Assembly (NCBI GenBank): GCA_050633625.1
Contig: JBOEGW010000004.1
Span: forward strand, 434,001 to 498,000
Direction of reading: 5' to 3'
Length of the DNA stretch: 64,000 bases
Source of the DNA: JBOEGW01 sp050633625
GTDB taxonomy: Bacteria > Pseudomonadota > Alphaproteobacteria > Rhodobacterales > Rhodobacteraceae
Shown here: positions 1 through 8,317 of the stretch, one piece after another
How the letters are laid out: every line of letters begins with the position of its first letter
Position numbering within the stretch: position 1 is the first letter of the stretch
The notes under the pieces: model-generated
What the model was told of the DNA's origin: nothing
Databases searched by the model: none
What the model saw: only the letters and a program-made list of their open reading frames with translations
Made by a program: the position numbers and the translations under genes

Positions 1-62
1 TGGTTGGCGGCATCGACGAAGTGCTCGCAAAAGCCGAAAAAATGGCTGCTGAAGCTGCTTAA
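1..62 (+). CDS. atpD: ATP synthase F1 subunit beta, C-terminal end (partial)
   Basis: Only the last 19 codons are in the window, read in the frame starting at base 3 and ending in TAA at 60-62. The tail reads GGIDEVLAKAEKMAAEAA, the typical alphaproteobacterial end of the catalytic beta subunit of F1-ATPase. The epsilon subunit gene follows 57 bp downstream on the same strand, which is the standard atp operon order and is the main support for the call. Confidence 0.85.
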   Translation, partial: VGGIDEVLAKAEKMAAEAA

Positions 63-119
63 TCCAGCTCCCCCGGCGCGTCGCGTCGGGGGGCTTTACG
101 CATGACCTAGGAGGCCGAC

Positions 120-530
120 ATGGCTGACATGATGCAATTCGATCTGGTCTCGCCTGAGCGCAAACTTGCGTCGCTTGAGGCCAGCGCGGTGCAAATTCCG
201 GGGGCCGATGGCGATTTCACTGCCATGGCGAACCACGCACCGACCATTGCGACTTTGCGTCCCGGCATCGTGACCGTGGCTGGGGCAAATGGCGACGAGA
301 AATTCGTTGTGACGGGCGGCTTTGCTGAAATCTCCCCTGCGGGGACTTCGGTTCTGGCCGAGCGTGCGATGCCTGTTGGCGAAGTGACGCAAGACGTGAT
401 CAACGATTTCGTTGCCGCCGCTGTGGCCGCGCGCGACAATTCCACACCGGAAATGCTGGACCAACTGTCTAAGCAGGTCGGTGACATTGCGCTTGTGGCG
501 TCCGAGCTTGGACTGAACGCAAACCTATAA
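120..530 (+). CDS. atpC: ATP synthase F1 subunit epsilon
   Basis: A 136-residue protein that fits the F1 epsilon subunit, the central-stalk protein coupling proton flow through F0 to rotation and able to inhibit ATP hydrolysis. The N-terminal beta-sandwich region is recognisable (FDLVSPERKLASLEA, then DGDFTAMANHAPTIATLRPG, a hallmark of the family). A strong AGGAGG lies 6 bp before the ATG. It is the last gene of the atp operon: a clear hairpin-plus-T-run terminator follows at 554-587, and the next genes are unrelated. Confidence 0.97.
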   Translation: MADMMQFDLVSPERKLASLEASAVQIPGADGDFTAMANHAPTIATLRPGIVTVAGANGDEKFVVTGGFAEISPAGTSVLAERAMPVGEVTQDVINDFVAAAVAARDNSTPEMLDQLSKQVGDIALVASELGLNANL

Positions 531-553
531 CTCGGGACACACCGAGGGACAGG

Positions 554-587
554 AAACCCCCGCTCTGGCAACAGGGTGGGGGTTTTT
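554..587 (+). terminator. Rho-independent terminator of the atp operon
   Basis: AAACCCCC at 554-561 pairs with GGGGGTTT at 578-585, followed by a continuous T run to 587. It sits 24 bp after the atpC stop codon and reads in the same direction. Confidence 0.85.
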
Positions 588-625
588 CGTTGCGCGTGGC
601 TCTATGTTTCGATATTTCATGAAAT

Positions 626-967
626 ATGGAATCAAACACTGCAATCCAAGCCTTCGCCGCGCTCGCCCATCCTCAGCGCCTTGAGATCATCCGCCGCCTT
701 GTGCGCGCGGGGCGCGCGGGGCTGGCGGCTGGGGACATATCTGCCGCCCTTGAGGTGCAGCCCTCCACCGCCTCCAACAACCTGTCAGTGCTCGCAAACG
801 CCGGGCTGATCCGCGCTGAGCGGCAAGGGCGCACGATCCGCTATTTTGCTGCCTACGACGCGCTTGGCGGGGTGATCACCTATCTGATGGAAGAGTGTTG
901 CGAAGGTCAGCTCTCTGCCTGTTGGCCCGAGATTTCGAACCCTAAAGACATGAAAGACCCGACATGA
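626..967 (+). CDS. arsR: ArsR-family metalloregulator (probable arsenic sensor)
   Basis: A 113-residue winged-helix repressor of the ArsR/SmtB type. The N-terminal half has the usual FAALAHPQRLEIIRRL helix, and the recognition helix lies around QPSTASNNLSVLANAGLI (residues 45-62), followed by the wing RQGRTIRYF. The ELCVC site of E. coli-type ArsR is absent; instead Cys91-Cys92 and Cys99 sit near the C-terminus, resembling the C-terminal As(III) site described for Acidithiobacillus ArsR. The stop codon overlaps the start of arsH (ATGA at 964-967), so the two are co-transcribed and probably derepressed by arsenite. No arsenite pump or arsenate reductase is adjacent. Confidence 0.9.
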   Translation: MESNTAIQAFAALAHPQRLEIIRRLVRAGRAGLAAGDISAALEVQPSTASNNLSVLANAGLIRAERQGRTIRYFAAYDALGGVITYLMEECCEGQLSACWPEISNPKDMKDPT

Positions 968-1677
968 CCGACACGCCAAACCTGCGCCTAGACGTCCTCC
1001 CTGCGCTCGACCTAGATGCCTTGTTCCCGGCTGCGCGCGCCGCCCACGCACCGCGTATCCTGATCCTTTATGGCTCCCTGCGCGAACGCTCCTTTTCGCG
1101 ATTGAGCGCAGAGGAGGCGGGCCGCGTCCTGTCTCGCCTTGGGGCTGAGGTGCGGTTTTTTGATCCCCACAACTTGCCGCTGCCGGACGGGGCGGAGGCA
1201 GACCACCCGAAGGTCGCGGAGCTGCGCGATTTGGTGACATGGTGCGAAGGCATGGTCTGGTCCTCGCCCGAACGCCACGGCGCGATGACCAGCGTGATGA
1301 AAGCGCAAATCGACTGGATTCCGCTCACGCTTGGCGGGGTGCGCCCAACCCAAGGCAAGACGCTGGCGGTGATGCAGGTCAGTGGCGGCTCGCAGAGTTT
1401 CAACACTGTCAATCAACTGCGTGTTCTGGGGCGCTGGATGCGGCTTCTGACGATCCCGAACCAAAGTTCGGTCGCCAAAGCCTGGAACGAGTTTGACGCG
1501 GCCGGGCGGATGAAACCGTCGCCCTATTATGACCGGATCGTTGATGTGATGGAGGAGCTGATGAAGTTTACCCTGCTCACGCGCGACATCAAAGATCATC
1601 TTGTGGATCGCTACTCCGAGCGGGTGGAAAGCGCTGCCGACCTGTCCAAACGGGTGAACCAACCTCAAGCCACTTAA
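964..1677 (+). CDS. arsH: Arsenical resistance protein ArsH, NADPH-dependent FMN reductase
   Basis: A 237-residue flavodoxin-like protein. The FMN phosphate-binding loop is visible as ILYGSLRERSFSR (about residues 34-46), then the PERHGAMTSVMKAQIDWIP segment and QVSGGSQSFN typical of ArsH. Known members use NADPH and FMN to oxidise trivalent organoarsenicals or reduce quinones and metals; the enzyme is cytoplasmic. It is translationally coupled to arsR by a 4-bp overlap, so it belongs to an arsenic-responsive two-gene operon. The C-terminal extension ending in RYSERVESAADLSKRV is also typical of the family. Confidence 0.93.
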   Translation: MTDTPNLRLDVLPALDLDALFPAARAAHAPRILILYGSLRERSFSRLSAEEAGRVLSRLGAEVRFFDPHNLPLPDGAEADHPKVAELRDLVTWCEGMVWSSPERHGAMTSVMKAQIDWIPLTLGGVRPTQGKTLAVMQVSGGSQSFNTVNQLRVLGRWMRLLTIPNQSSVAKAWNEFDAAGRMKPSPYYDRIVDVMEELMKFTLLTRDIKDHLVDRYSERVESAADLSKRVNQPQAT

Positions 1678-1757
1678 TTATTCCCAAATCTGGTCCAAAT
1701 TTTGCCAGCCCTTTTGGCGAGGATGGCACGGTCTGAAGCAAATCAGAGGTCAGGGAC

Positions 1758-2144
1758 ATGGCAGGAGCCATCAAAACGGCAGTGCTTTTTGGGGCGTTTG
1801 TACTGGGGGCAGGCGGGGGCGCGATGGCGCAGCCCTATTCGACCTCGCTCGCGCAATGCGCCGGGATTTTGCAATCCGCTGGTGACGTCATAAACGACGA
1901 TGTCGCCACGCCAATCTACGCCGAAAACGCTTATACCTTCTGGGAAGCGGCGATCGCGCAGGCGGGCAAAGAGGGCCACGCCAACGCCGAGGAGGTCGCC
2001 ATGGCCGCCTATGCGCCCACCTATGAAACCTGGCGCCAGCGCGGCCCGATGGCCTATGTGAAAGGCGAGTTCGGTGATTGGATGAGCTACTGTCGCAAGT
2101 TCGCAAAAAACCAAGGCCTGACGCTTGTGTGGCTCACGCGTTGA
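1758..2144 (+). CDS. Small exported protein of unknown function (two conserved cysteines)
   Basis: A 128-residue protein with a clear Sec signal peptide: hydrophobic core TAVLFGAFVLGAGGGA, likely cleaved after AMA-Q (around residue 24). The mature part is about 100 residues with a LAQCAG motif (Cys34) and a second cysteine at 112, likely disulfide-bonded in the periplasm. I do not recognise a named family. The exported protein at 3003-3428 has the same layout: a QC(A/S)G motif just after the signal peptide and a second Cys exactly 78 residues later, suggesting distant paralogy. It stands alone, 80 bp after arsH. Confidence 0.75.
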   Translation: MAGAIKTAVLFGAFVLGAGGGAMAQPYSTSLAQCAGILQSAGDVINDDVATPIYAENAYTFWEAAIAQAGKEGHANAEEVAMAAYAPTYETWRQRGPMAYVKGEFGDWMSYCRKFAKNQGLTLVWLTR

Positions 2145-2160
2145 GCGCGCCCTGCGCCGC

Positions 2161-2856
2161 CTAGGGCATGATCATCGCATAGCTGCGCGCGCCGATTTCG
2201 CGCAGCAATTTACGGCTCATAGCATCGGCATATTCTTGATACGTCAGGGCGATCTCGACGAAGGCCCCGGCGCCATAAATCACCTCCTGGGTGTAATAGG
2301 CGGCGACTTCGGGCTTGTCCTTGGTGATGACCAGCGCGTTCACAGTCACGTGGCCCATGTCATGCGCATCATAGATCTGCGCCGGCGCAATGCCCTCGTT
2401 GATTTCGCCATCTGATGAAATGTCGATCACAGCGCGCGCGCAGGGTTCGGGCAGCTCCTCAAACAGGCGCATCGCATAATCAAGCGCATGTCCCACCGAG
2501 GTCGGGAAGTCCTTGGCAAGGCGCGGCGTGTCGCGCAGCGTTCCCGCCACCGCTTCAAGTCCGAAGACATCATCGACAAAGCTCCATTTAAGCTGGCTGT
2601 ATTGGTGCTTTTCCCCGGACCACTCAAACGCCGCAATCCACAATCCGCCAATGTCGCGCACTGCGTCCACCACCTGCGTATCGGTCAAGGCGGCTGCGAG
2701 GCCAAGCTGTTGTTGGTGGTATTCTGTGGCCGACACAGAGGCGGACACATCAAGCCCCAAGGCGAGCGCCATCGCGCAGGCTTTGGCGGGAGCAGCGCTG
2801 GCAAGCGAGCAAAGCGCCGCGAGGGGCAGGGGGGAGAGAGGGACAATTCGTGTCAC
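2161..2856 (-). CDS. DUF1194-type exported von Willebrand factor A-like protein
   Basis: A 231-residue protein beginning at a GTG codon with a signal peptide (LPLAALCSLASAAPAKA). Immediately after the cleavage region comes ALGLDVSASVSATEY, a DxSxS metal-ion-dependent adhesion motif of von Willebrand A domains; later VIDISSDGEINEG gives a second acidic strand. This matches the DUF1194 family of periplasmic VWA-like proteins common in Rhodobacterales, whose substrate is unknown. It is transcribed convergently with the small exported protein at 1758-2144 and divergently from the one at 3003-3428. Confidence 0.85.
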   Translation of the reverse strand: MTRIVPLSPLPLAALCSLASAAPAKACAMALALGLDVSASVSATEYHQQQLGLAAALTDTQVVDAVRDIGGLWIAAFEWSGEKHQYSQLKWSFVDDVFGLEAVAGTLRDTPRLAKDFPTSVGHALDYAMRLFEELPEPCARAVIDISSDGEINEGIAPAQIYDAHDMGHVTVNALVITKDKPEVAAYYTQEVIYGAGAFVEIALTYQEYADAMSRKLLREIGARSYAMIMP

Positions 2857-3002
2857 GCGCGTGCCTATCCTTGTGGGTGTCCCAGTCTAGCACACGGGGT
2901 GCATTTTTCCCAAATTGGCAGTTTTGCCGCCGTGTTAACCATGTTTTGCCTCAATTTCGCCGCAGAGTTTGCGCAGATGTGAAGCTTCACTTGGGAGTAT
3001 TT

Positions 3003-3428
3003 ATGATGAGCAAACGTATCCTTCTGTCCGGCCTTGCGGCTGTGATGCTCATGGGCACACCTGCCTTGGCGCAAGATGACGCGGCGATTTCGCCGGATGC
3101 GCTCGTGCAGTGTTCCGGGCTGTATGAAGCCCTGTCGGAATGGGCCACAACCCGCGATGCCTTTGAAACCTACTTCCACTTCGGTGGCGGGTTTAAGAAT
3201 GCAGCCTACCAAGCCGCGCCCGGCATTGAGCGAGCGGATGACTCGCGCGTGCAATTGGCGATCAATGCAAAGCGCAACGCCGTCTTGGCCGATATCAAAG
3301 AGGGCACAGACCCGATTGTCGCCTATCAGGGCGAGCACGAAACCTGTTCTGTCTTTGCCATGGCCCTTGGCCTGACAGCGCCGCAACAGGACGAAGAAGA
3401 AGCCTCTGAGGTTGAGCTTTCCCGGTAA
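3003..3428 (+). CDS. Small exported protein of unknown function (paralogue-like of 1758-2144)
   Basis: A 141-residue protein. The ATG at 3003 was chosen because it begins a good signal peptide (KRILLSGLAAVMLMGTPALAQ, cleavage after ALA); the longer open frame upstream has no signal character. The mature chain carries VQCSGL (Cys37) and a second cysteine at 115, 78 residues apart, the same spacing as in 1758-2144. It ends in an acidic tail (DEEEASEVELS). No named family is recognised; a periplasmic, disulfide-containing protein is the safe description. A hairpin (GGGCGCA/TGCGCCC, 3453-3471) lies just downstream. Confidence 0.75.
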   Translation: MMSKRILLSGLAAVMLMGTPALAQDDAAISPDALVQCSGLYEALSEWATTRDAFETYFHFGGGFKNAAYQAAPGIERADDSRVQLAINAKRNAVLADIKEGTDPIVAYQGEHETCSVFAMALGLTAPQQDEEEASEVELSR

Positions 3429-3528
3429 CGGTGGCCGCAAAAAAGACCCACGGGGCGCAAAAACTGCGCCCTGTCTGCCCCCCGTCCGAAAGCGCGGGGT
3501 TGTTTGACGTTGTATTCCCGCCTAGCAC

Positions 3529-4737
3529 ATGGCCATGGACAACAAGCGCGCGCTCTTTTTTATCCTTTTGACCCTGTTTATTGACGCGGTCGGCGTTGGT
3601 ATCACCTTTCCGATGATGCCCGCGTTGATGGAACGTGTGGGTGCGGAAAACTTGGCCTCCGGCGCGATATGGGCCGGGCTTTTGATGTCAATTTATGCGG
3701 GGGCGCAGTTCTTGTTTGGCCCGGCGGTGGGGGCCTTGTCTGATGCCATTGGCCGCAAGCCGGTTCTGATCGCCGCGATGGCGGTGCTGGCGCTTGACTA
3801 CCTCATCATGGCGACCACCTCCTCTTATTGGTTGCTGTTTGCGGCGCGCTTCACGGCGGGCATGGCGGGGGCAACTTATGTGACGGCAACGGCCTATCTG
3901 GCCGATATTTCCCCGCCAGATCAACGTGCTGCTCGATTTGGACTGGTGGGGGCTGTGTTTGGCCTTGGCTTTGTGCTTGGCCCGGCGATCGGTGGGCTTT
4001 TGTCCACGATCAGCGTGAGCGCTCCGTTTTGGGTGGCGGCGGCTGTCTCGGCGGGCAATGCGCTCTTGGGGATATGGGTGCTGCGTGAAAGCTTGGACAA
4101 GGGGAAACGCCGAAAGGTAACCCGCAGCGATCTCAACCCGTTTTCGGCGATCACCGCCGCGCTGCGCTTGCCCGGTGTGGGGGTGTTCTTGGTGGTGCTG
4201 GCGGTGTTTGAATTCGCCAATATGGTCTATCCGACGCTTTGGGCATTTTGGGGCGCGGCGCGGTTTGGCTGGGACATTCTGATGATTGGCGTGTCGCTTG
4301 GCGCTTATGGGCTGGGCGTGGCCTTGGTGCAGGCGCTTGTGCTGCCTCCGCTTGTGGCGCGGCTGGGCGAAGGGCGGGTGGCCATGATCGGCCTTGTCAC
4401 CGGCGCGGTGGCGGCGGCCTTGTTTGGGGTGGTGGCGGCGCCCATTGTTGTTTTTGCGTTGATCCCCTTTGCCTGCCTGTCGGATATGTTGCCAGCGTCC
4501 CTCACCGGGTTGATGTCGCAGCGTGTGGATGAGGATCGGCAAGGGCTGTTGCAAGGGGTGATTGCGAGCCTGAATTCTGTCGCGGCGATCCTTGGCCCGG
4601 TCTTGATGACACCTCTGTTTCGGATTGTAGCGGATGAGAAAGGCGCGTTTCTGCCTGGAGCGCCCTTCTTGGTCGCATCAATGATCATGCTGGCCTTAAT
4701 CCCGGTCTTGCGCGCACAGATCAAGCGCGCGGGCTGA
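3529..4737 (+). CDS. TetA-like MFS drug:proton antiporter (DHA1 family)
   Basis: A 402-residue, 12-helix inner-membrane transporter. Motif A of the major facilitator superfamily is clear in the loop between helices 2 and 3 (GALSDAIGRKPVL), and motif C of drug antiporters in helix 5 (GLGFVLGPAIGGLL). These, plus the opening LFIDAVGVGITFPMMPALM, match the tetracycline-resistance protein group. Family members export tetracycline or other small molecules in exchange for protons; the substrate here cannot be told. No TetR repressor is adjacent, unlike classical tet loci, so a general efflux role is more likely than acquired resistance. An alternative start is the in-frame ATG at 3535. Confidence 0.85.
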   Translation: MAMDNKRALFFILLTLFIDAVGVGITFPMMPALMERVGAENLASGAIWAGLLMSIYAGAQFLFGPAVGALSDAIGRKPVLIAAMAVLALDYLIMATTSSYWLLFAARFTAGMAGATYVTATAYLADISPPDQRAARFGLVGAVFGLGFVLGPAIGGLLSTISVSAPFWVAAAVSAGNALLGIWVLRESLDKGKRRKVTRSDLNPFSAITAALRLPGVGVFLVVLAVFEFANMVYPTLWAFWGAARFGWDILMIGVSLGAYGLGVALVQALVLPPLVARLGEGRVAMIGLVTGAVAAALFGVVAAPIVVFALIPFACLSDMLPASLTGLMSQRVDEDRQGLLQGVIASLNSVAAILGPVLMTPLFRIVADEKGAFLPGAPFLVASMIMLALIPVLRAQIKRAG

Positions 4738-4821
4738 GGGCCTTCTACCCCCTTGAAAAGAGCGCACAACCTGAGGCATTATCGCCCGAAGCAAATTGAC
4801 AAGATGAGCAGGATTTCAAAC

Positions 4822-5196
4822 ATGTGGCGCATTCGAACCCACCGTATGGGCATTGATCAAGGCTCAAAGGTGCTGTTTTCCGATTTCGTCACCGATGGGG
4901 CGATGTGGACCGGCGATGGCGACCGGGAAATCCGTATGAAAATCAAGTTTTCCGAAGCGTTTTCTGATGCGCCTGCTGTTATGGTTGGCATGTCCATGTG
5001 GGATATCGACAAGGAAACCAACTCGCGGATTGATATCAGTTCGGAGAATGTCACCCCCAAGGATTTTGACATCGTTTTTCGCACCTGGGGCGACACGAAA
5101 GTGGCGCGCATACGGGCCGATTGGATCGCGTTTGGTGAGGTGCCAGATGAGGACGATTGGGAAGACCACATGATATCCTCCTCCTCCTCCTCCTGA
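4822..5196 (+). CDS. H-type lectin domain protein
   Basis: About 124 residues from the ATG at 4822, chosen because GCAGGA lies 8 bp upstream and homologues start with a similar short lead into RIQSHRxGxDQG; upstream in-frame ATGs at 4753 and 4804 have no ribosome binding site. The central region has the H-type lectin pattern: KFSEAFSDAPAVMVGMSMWD, NSRIDISSENVT, DFDIVFRTWGDTKVARIRADW. Such domains bind N-acetylgalactosamine in snail agglutinin; bacterial roles are unproven. No signal peptide is seen. The C-terminus is six consecutive serines encoded by a perfect (TCC)6 run at 5176-5193 that ends directly at the stop codon. Confidence 0.8.
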   Translation: MWRIRTHRMGIDQGSKVLFSDFVTDGAMWTGDGDREIRMKIKFSEAFSDAPAVMVGMSMWDIDKETNSRIDISSENVTPKDFDIVFRTWGDTKVARIRADWIAFGEVPDEDDWEDHMISSSSSS

Positions 5197-5218
5197 CCTT
5201 TCAGTGACTTCTGAAAAC

Positions 5219-5252
5219 GACAAAACGCCGAAGGGGTCCTCCGGCGTTTGTC
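5219..5252. terminator. Bidirectional terminator between the H-lectin gene and prs
   Basis: GACAAAACGCCG on the left pairs with CGGCGTTTGTC on the right with one bulge. A TCTTTTT run follows on the plus strand, and the A-rich left arm gives a weaker U run on the minus strand. It separates two convergent genes. Confidence 0.75.
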
Positions 5253-5273
5253 TTTTTGGATCTCTGGTTTCGC

Positions 5274-6287
5274 TTAGGAATAAAGCGTCTCATAGAGGGG
5301 TTGTAGAGTTTCGTGATCAAACAACGACGACACGGATGTGCCGCCCCAGATGTTGAGGATCGCTTGGGCAAACATCGGTGCGGTGGGCACAACGCGGATG
5401 TTTGGTGCTGCCGTTACCGCCTCTGTAGGTGCGATGGAATCTGTCAGCACGAGGCTCTTGAGCTTGGAGGCCGTGACCCGCTCGACGGCGGGGCCTGACA
5501 TAACACCATGGGTGATATAGGCGTGCGCTTCTTGCGCGCCGTTCTCGATCAACACATCGGCGGCTTTGCAGAGGGTGCCGGCCGTGTCGCAGATGTCATC
5601 CACGATGATGCAGCGTTTGCCCGAGACATCCCCAATCACCGTCATTTCAGCGACTTCCCCCGCTTTTTCGCGGCGTTTGTCCACGATCGCCAGAGGGGCG
5701 CCGATACGTTTGGCAAGCTCACGCGCGCGCGCCACCCCGCCCACATCTGGCGAAATCACCATGACCTCGTCCAAGCAATCCTTGAAGTGATGGGCCACAT
5801 CGAGCGCAAAAATCGGGCTGGCGTAAAGGTTGTCCACGGGCATATCGAAAAAGCCCTGAATCTGCGCCGCGTGAAGATCCATCGTCAGCACCCGCTCAAT
5901 CCCGGCTTGGGCGATCATATTCGCAACAAGCTTGGCGGAAATCGGTGTGCGGGCCTTGGTGCGGCGGTCTTGGCGGGCATATCCGAAATAGGGGATCACG
6001 GCGGTGATGCGCCCCGCAGAGGAACGGCGCAACGTGTCTGAAATGATCAACAATTCCATCAAGTTGTCGTTCGCTGGGCGCGAGGTCGACTGGATGATGA
6101 ACATATCTTCGCCGCGCACGTTTTCATGCACCTCTACGAAGACTTCGGCATCGTTAAACCGTTCAACGCGTGCGTCCACAAGGCTCACGGGGGAGCCGCG
6201 ATGGATCGACATACGTCGGGCCACGGATTTTGCGAGTTTCAGATTGGCATTGCCCGAAATGAGTTTGGGTTCGTGAAGTGCTGGCAT
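5274..6287 (-). CDS. prs: Ribose-phosphate pyrophosphokinase
   Basis: A 337-residue PRPP synthetase, making phosphoribosyl pyrophosphate from ribose 5-phosphate and ATP for nucleotide, histidine and tryptophan synthesis. Family signatures are present: PYFGYARQDRR, the divalent-cation region LTMDLHAAQIQGFFD, and the PRPP-binding loop CIIVDDICDTAGT. The length is slightly above the usual 310-320 residues because of a short C-terminal extension after GGTSVSSLF. It is a stand-alone gene facing the H-lectin gene across a shared terminator. Confidence 0.97.
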   Translation of the reverse strand: MPALHEPKLISGNANLKLAKSVARRMSIHRGSPVSLVDARVERFNDAEVFVEVHENVRGEDMFIIQSTSRPANDNLMELLIISDTLRRSSAGRITAVIPYFGYARQDRRTKARTPISAKLVANMIAQAGIERVLTMDLHAAQIQGFFDMPVDNLYASPIFALDVAHHFKDCLDEVMVISPDVGGVARARELAKRIGAPLAIVDKRREKAGEVAEMTVIGDVSGKRCIIVDDICDTAGTLCKAADVLIENGAQEAHAYITHGVMSGPAVERVTASKLKSLVLTDSIAPTEAVTAAPNIRVVPTAPMFAQAILNIWGGTSVSSLFDHETLQPLYETLYS

Positions 6288-6464
6288 GGATGATCCCCGG
6301 CTGTTCCATGAGGCAGAATCGCGTCAAAGCGCGTTGACACCGATTAACACCGGGCTAGGGTTATGGCCACCTGCACGCGACGTGTGGCGGCATAAATCCG
6401 GTGGAATGCTCAAAAATGGGGCAGAATCGGGCGAGTTTGGTGAGTGGGCCGGAGGGATCAGATC

Positions 6465-7283
6465 GTGGAAGATGGGCGTGGACCCGAGTTGATTGCTGGG
6501 TTTCCCACTTTCGCCTCGCAGATGGGACGTGGGGTGCGCCGAGCGTTGTTCATCCATTGTTCGCTGGCGCATTCAGGCGCATGGATCGCGGTTCAGGCGG
6601 CCCTTCTTGATAAGCTGTCGATGGTGTCATTTGATCGCCCCTCCCATGGGCGTTCCGGGCGTTGGATGGGTGGCGAGGATTCGGCGGCGCTCCACAAACA
6701 AACAAGTCGTATTGCGGCCGAGCTGCTGGGCAAACGTGCCGATGTGATTGGTCATAGTTGGGGCGGCACTGTGGCGCTGCGTTTGGCGATTGAACGCGGC
6801 GAACAGGTCCGCTCGCTTGTGCTTTATGAGCCTGTGTTATTGGCGGCGGCGGCGGGGCATCCGGCATTTGAGGCGCATAAAGTGGTGATGGCGCAGGCGC
6901 GTCGCGCGTTTGACGCGGGGGATCGTGCGACAGCGGCGCAATTGTTCAACGATGAGATGAACCCAAACGCGCTGTGGGATCAGCTTCCCGACAAGGCGCA
7001 AGAGCGGTTCGCGCAGGAAATCCACACGGTGTTTGAGGAGGTCGGTGTCGCGGTTGATGATGCGGCGGGTCTCTGTGCGCCGGGAATGCTTGAGAAAATC
7101 AAACAGCCAGTTTTGTTGATGGAAGGCACCAGCACAAGCGCGGTTGTGCGCGCGGCCAATCAGGCCCTTTGCGCGCGTATTCCCCAAGCCCAAAGGGTGA
7201 TTGTGGTGGGGGCTGGGCATATGGCCCCGATCACCCATCCTGACAATATCGCCGGGGAAATCGCGGCGTTCTTGAAGATTTAG
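6465..7283 (+). CDS. Alpha/beta hydrolase
   Basis: About 272 residues with the alpha/beta-hydrolase fold: oxyanion region FIHCSLAHSGAW, nucleophile elbow GHSWGG, acid around LLMEGTSTSAV, and catalytic histidine in VGAGHMAPITHP near the C-terminus. The GTG at 6465 is preferred because GGAGGG lies 9 bp upstream (6451-6456); a GTG at 6444 is also in frame. The substrate cannot be read from the sequence; relatives act on esters, lactones or haloalkanes. It overlaps by 4 bp, tail to tail, the threonine aldolase on the other strand. Confidence 0.85.
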   Translation: MEDGRGPELIAGFPTFASQMGRGVRRALFIHCSLAHSGAWIAVQAALLDKLSMVSFDRPSHGRSGRWMGGEDSAALHKQTSRIAAELLGKRADVIGHSWGGTVALRLAIERGEQVRSLVLYEPVLLAAAAGHPAFEAHKVVMAQARRAFDAGDRATAAQLFNDEMNPNALWDQLPDKAQERFAQEIHTVFEEVGVAVDDAAGLCAPGMLEKIKQPVLLMEGTSTSAVVRAANQALCARIPQAQRVIVVGAGHMAPITHPDNIAGEIAAFLKI

Positions 7284-8317
7284 AGCAGCGCCAGAAAGGC
7301 GCGAATGGCCGCCTCGTTGGTGGACCAATCTGTCACAAGTCGCGCGGTGATCTGTTCGTCTTTGTCGCCCTCAAGAGAGGCCTCCCAAAGATGATAGGAT
7401 GCGCCCGCGTCAAACAAGCGCTGATGCGTTGCGCGCGGCAGGGTCACAAAGCTCAAATTCGCCTGTGGCGCATGGGCAAACGCGGCACCCTTCTCGCGTA
7501 ACCCATTGACCAACATGGAATTTGCCGCATTGGCACGCGCCGCCAAATCCAGCCATAAATCGCCTTCCATATAGGCGGCCATTTGCGCGGCGAGGTACCG
7601 GTGCTTTGAAAACAAGTGCCCGCCACGTTTGCGCCGATGGGCAAAGCCGCGCGCAAGCTCCGGGTCAAAGAACACGACTGCCTCCGCCCCCAGCAAGCCG
7701 TTTTTCGTGCCGCCAAAAGACAGCACATCAACCCCCGCGCGCCAGGTCATATCTGCGGCACTGGCCCCGGTGGCCACCAAAGCGCCAGCAAGCCGCGCCC
7801 CATCCAGATGGGTGGGCAGGCCGAAGTCGCGTGCAACCTGCGTGAGCGCGCCCAACTCAGCCGCCGTATACACTGTGCCAAGCTCTGTCACATTGGTGAA
7901 CGAGACCGGTCCCCGCAGCGGACCATGCACCCCGCGCGTTTCCTCCCCCGCAATCCTCTGGCGCAGCCCGTCAGGGGTCATTTTCCCGTCCGGTGCCGGC
8001 ACCAAAGTCAGCTTCGCACCACCGGAATAAAACTCCGGCGCATTGCACTCATCGGCGTGAATATGTGCCATCTCGGCGCAAAACACAGTGGCAAAGGGGG
8101 CGCAGATCGTGGCCAAGGCCAGCGCATTCGCCGCAGTGCCGGTCGCCACAAAAAACACCTCCGCCTCGGGGGCTTCAAAGGCGTCGCGGATCAACTCTAT
8201 GGCCCGGGCGGTGATCGTATCCGCCCCATATCCCATCGCATAGCCCGCATTCGCCGCCACCAGCGCCTCCATAACGCTGGGGTGCGCCGGGCCAGAATTG
8301 TCAGACGCAAAAAACAT
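7280..8317 (-). CDS. ltaE: Low-specificity L-threonine aldolase (PLP-dependent)
   Basis: A 345-residue fold-type I PLP enzyme that cleaves L-threonine/allo-threonine to glycine and acetaldehyde. It opens with FFASDNSGPAHPSVMEAL, contains FVATGTAANALAL and HIHADECNAPEF, the HLDGARLAGAL stretch with the cofactor-binding aspartate, and the lysine segment LSFGGTKNGLLGAEAVVFF that forms the internal aldimine. Its start shares one base with the end of the cysteine-cluster gene at 8317-8769, so the two form an operon on the minus strand. Confidence 0.93.
   Translation of the reverse strand: MFFASDNSGPAHPSVMEALVAANAGYAMGYGADTITARAIELIRDAFEAPEAEVFFVATGTAANALALATICAPFATVFCAEMAHIHADECNAPEFYSGGAKLTLVPAPDGKMTPDGLRQRIAGEETRGVHGPLRGPVSFTNVTELGTVYTAAELGALTQVARDFGLPTHLDGARLAGALVATGASAADMTWRAGVDVLSFGGTKNGLLGAEAVVFFDPELARGFAHRRKRGGHLFSKHRYLAAQMAAYMEGDLWLDLAARANAANSMLVNGLREKGAAFAHAPQANLSFVTLPRATHQRLFDAGASYHLWEASLEGDKDEQITARLVTDWSTNEAAIRAFLALL

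Noticed and set aside
3529..4737. Acquired tetracycline resistance cassette
   Set aside because: No tetR, transposon ends or composition shift; more likely a native efflux pump.
4753..4821. Longer N-terminus for the H-lectin protein
   Set aside because: ATGs at 4753 and 4804 have no ribosome binding site, and the extra residues do not resemble family members.
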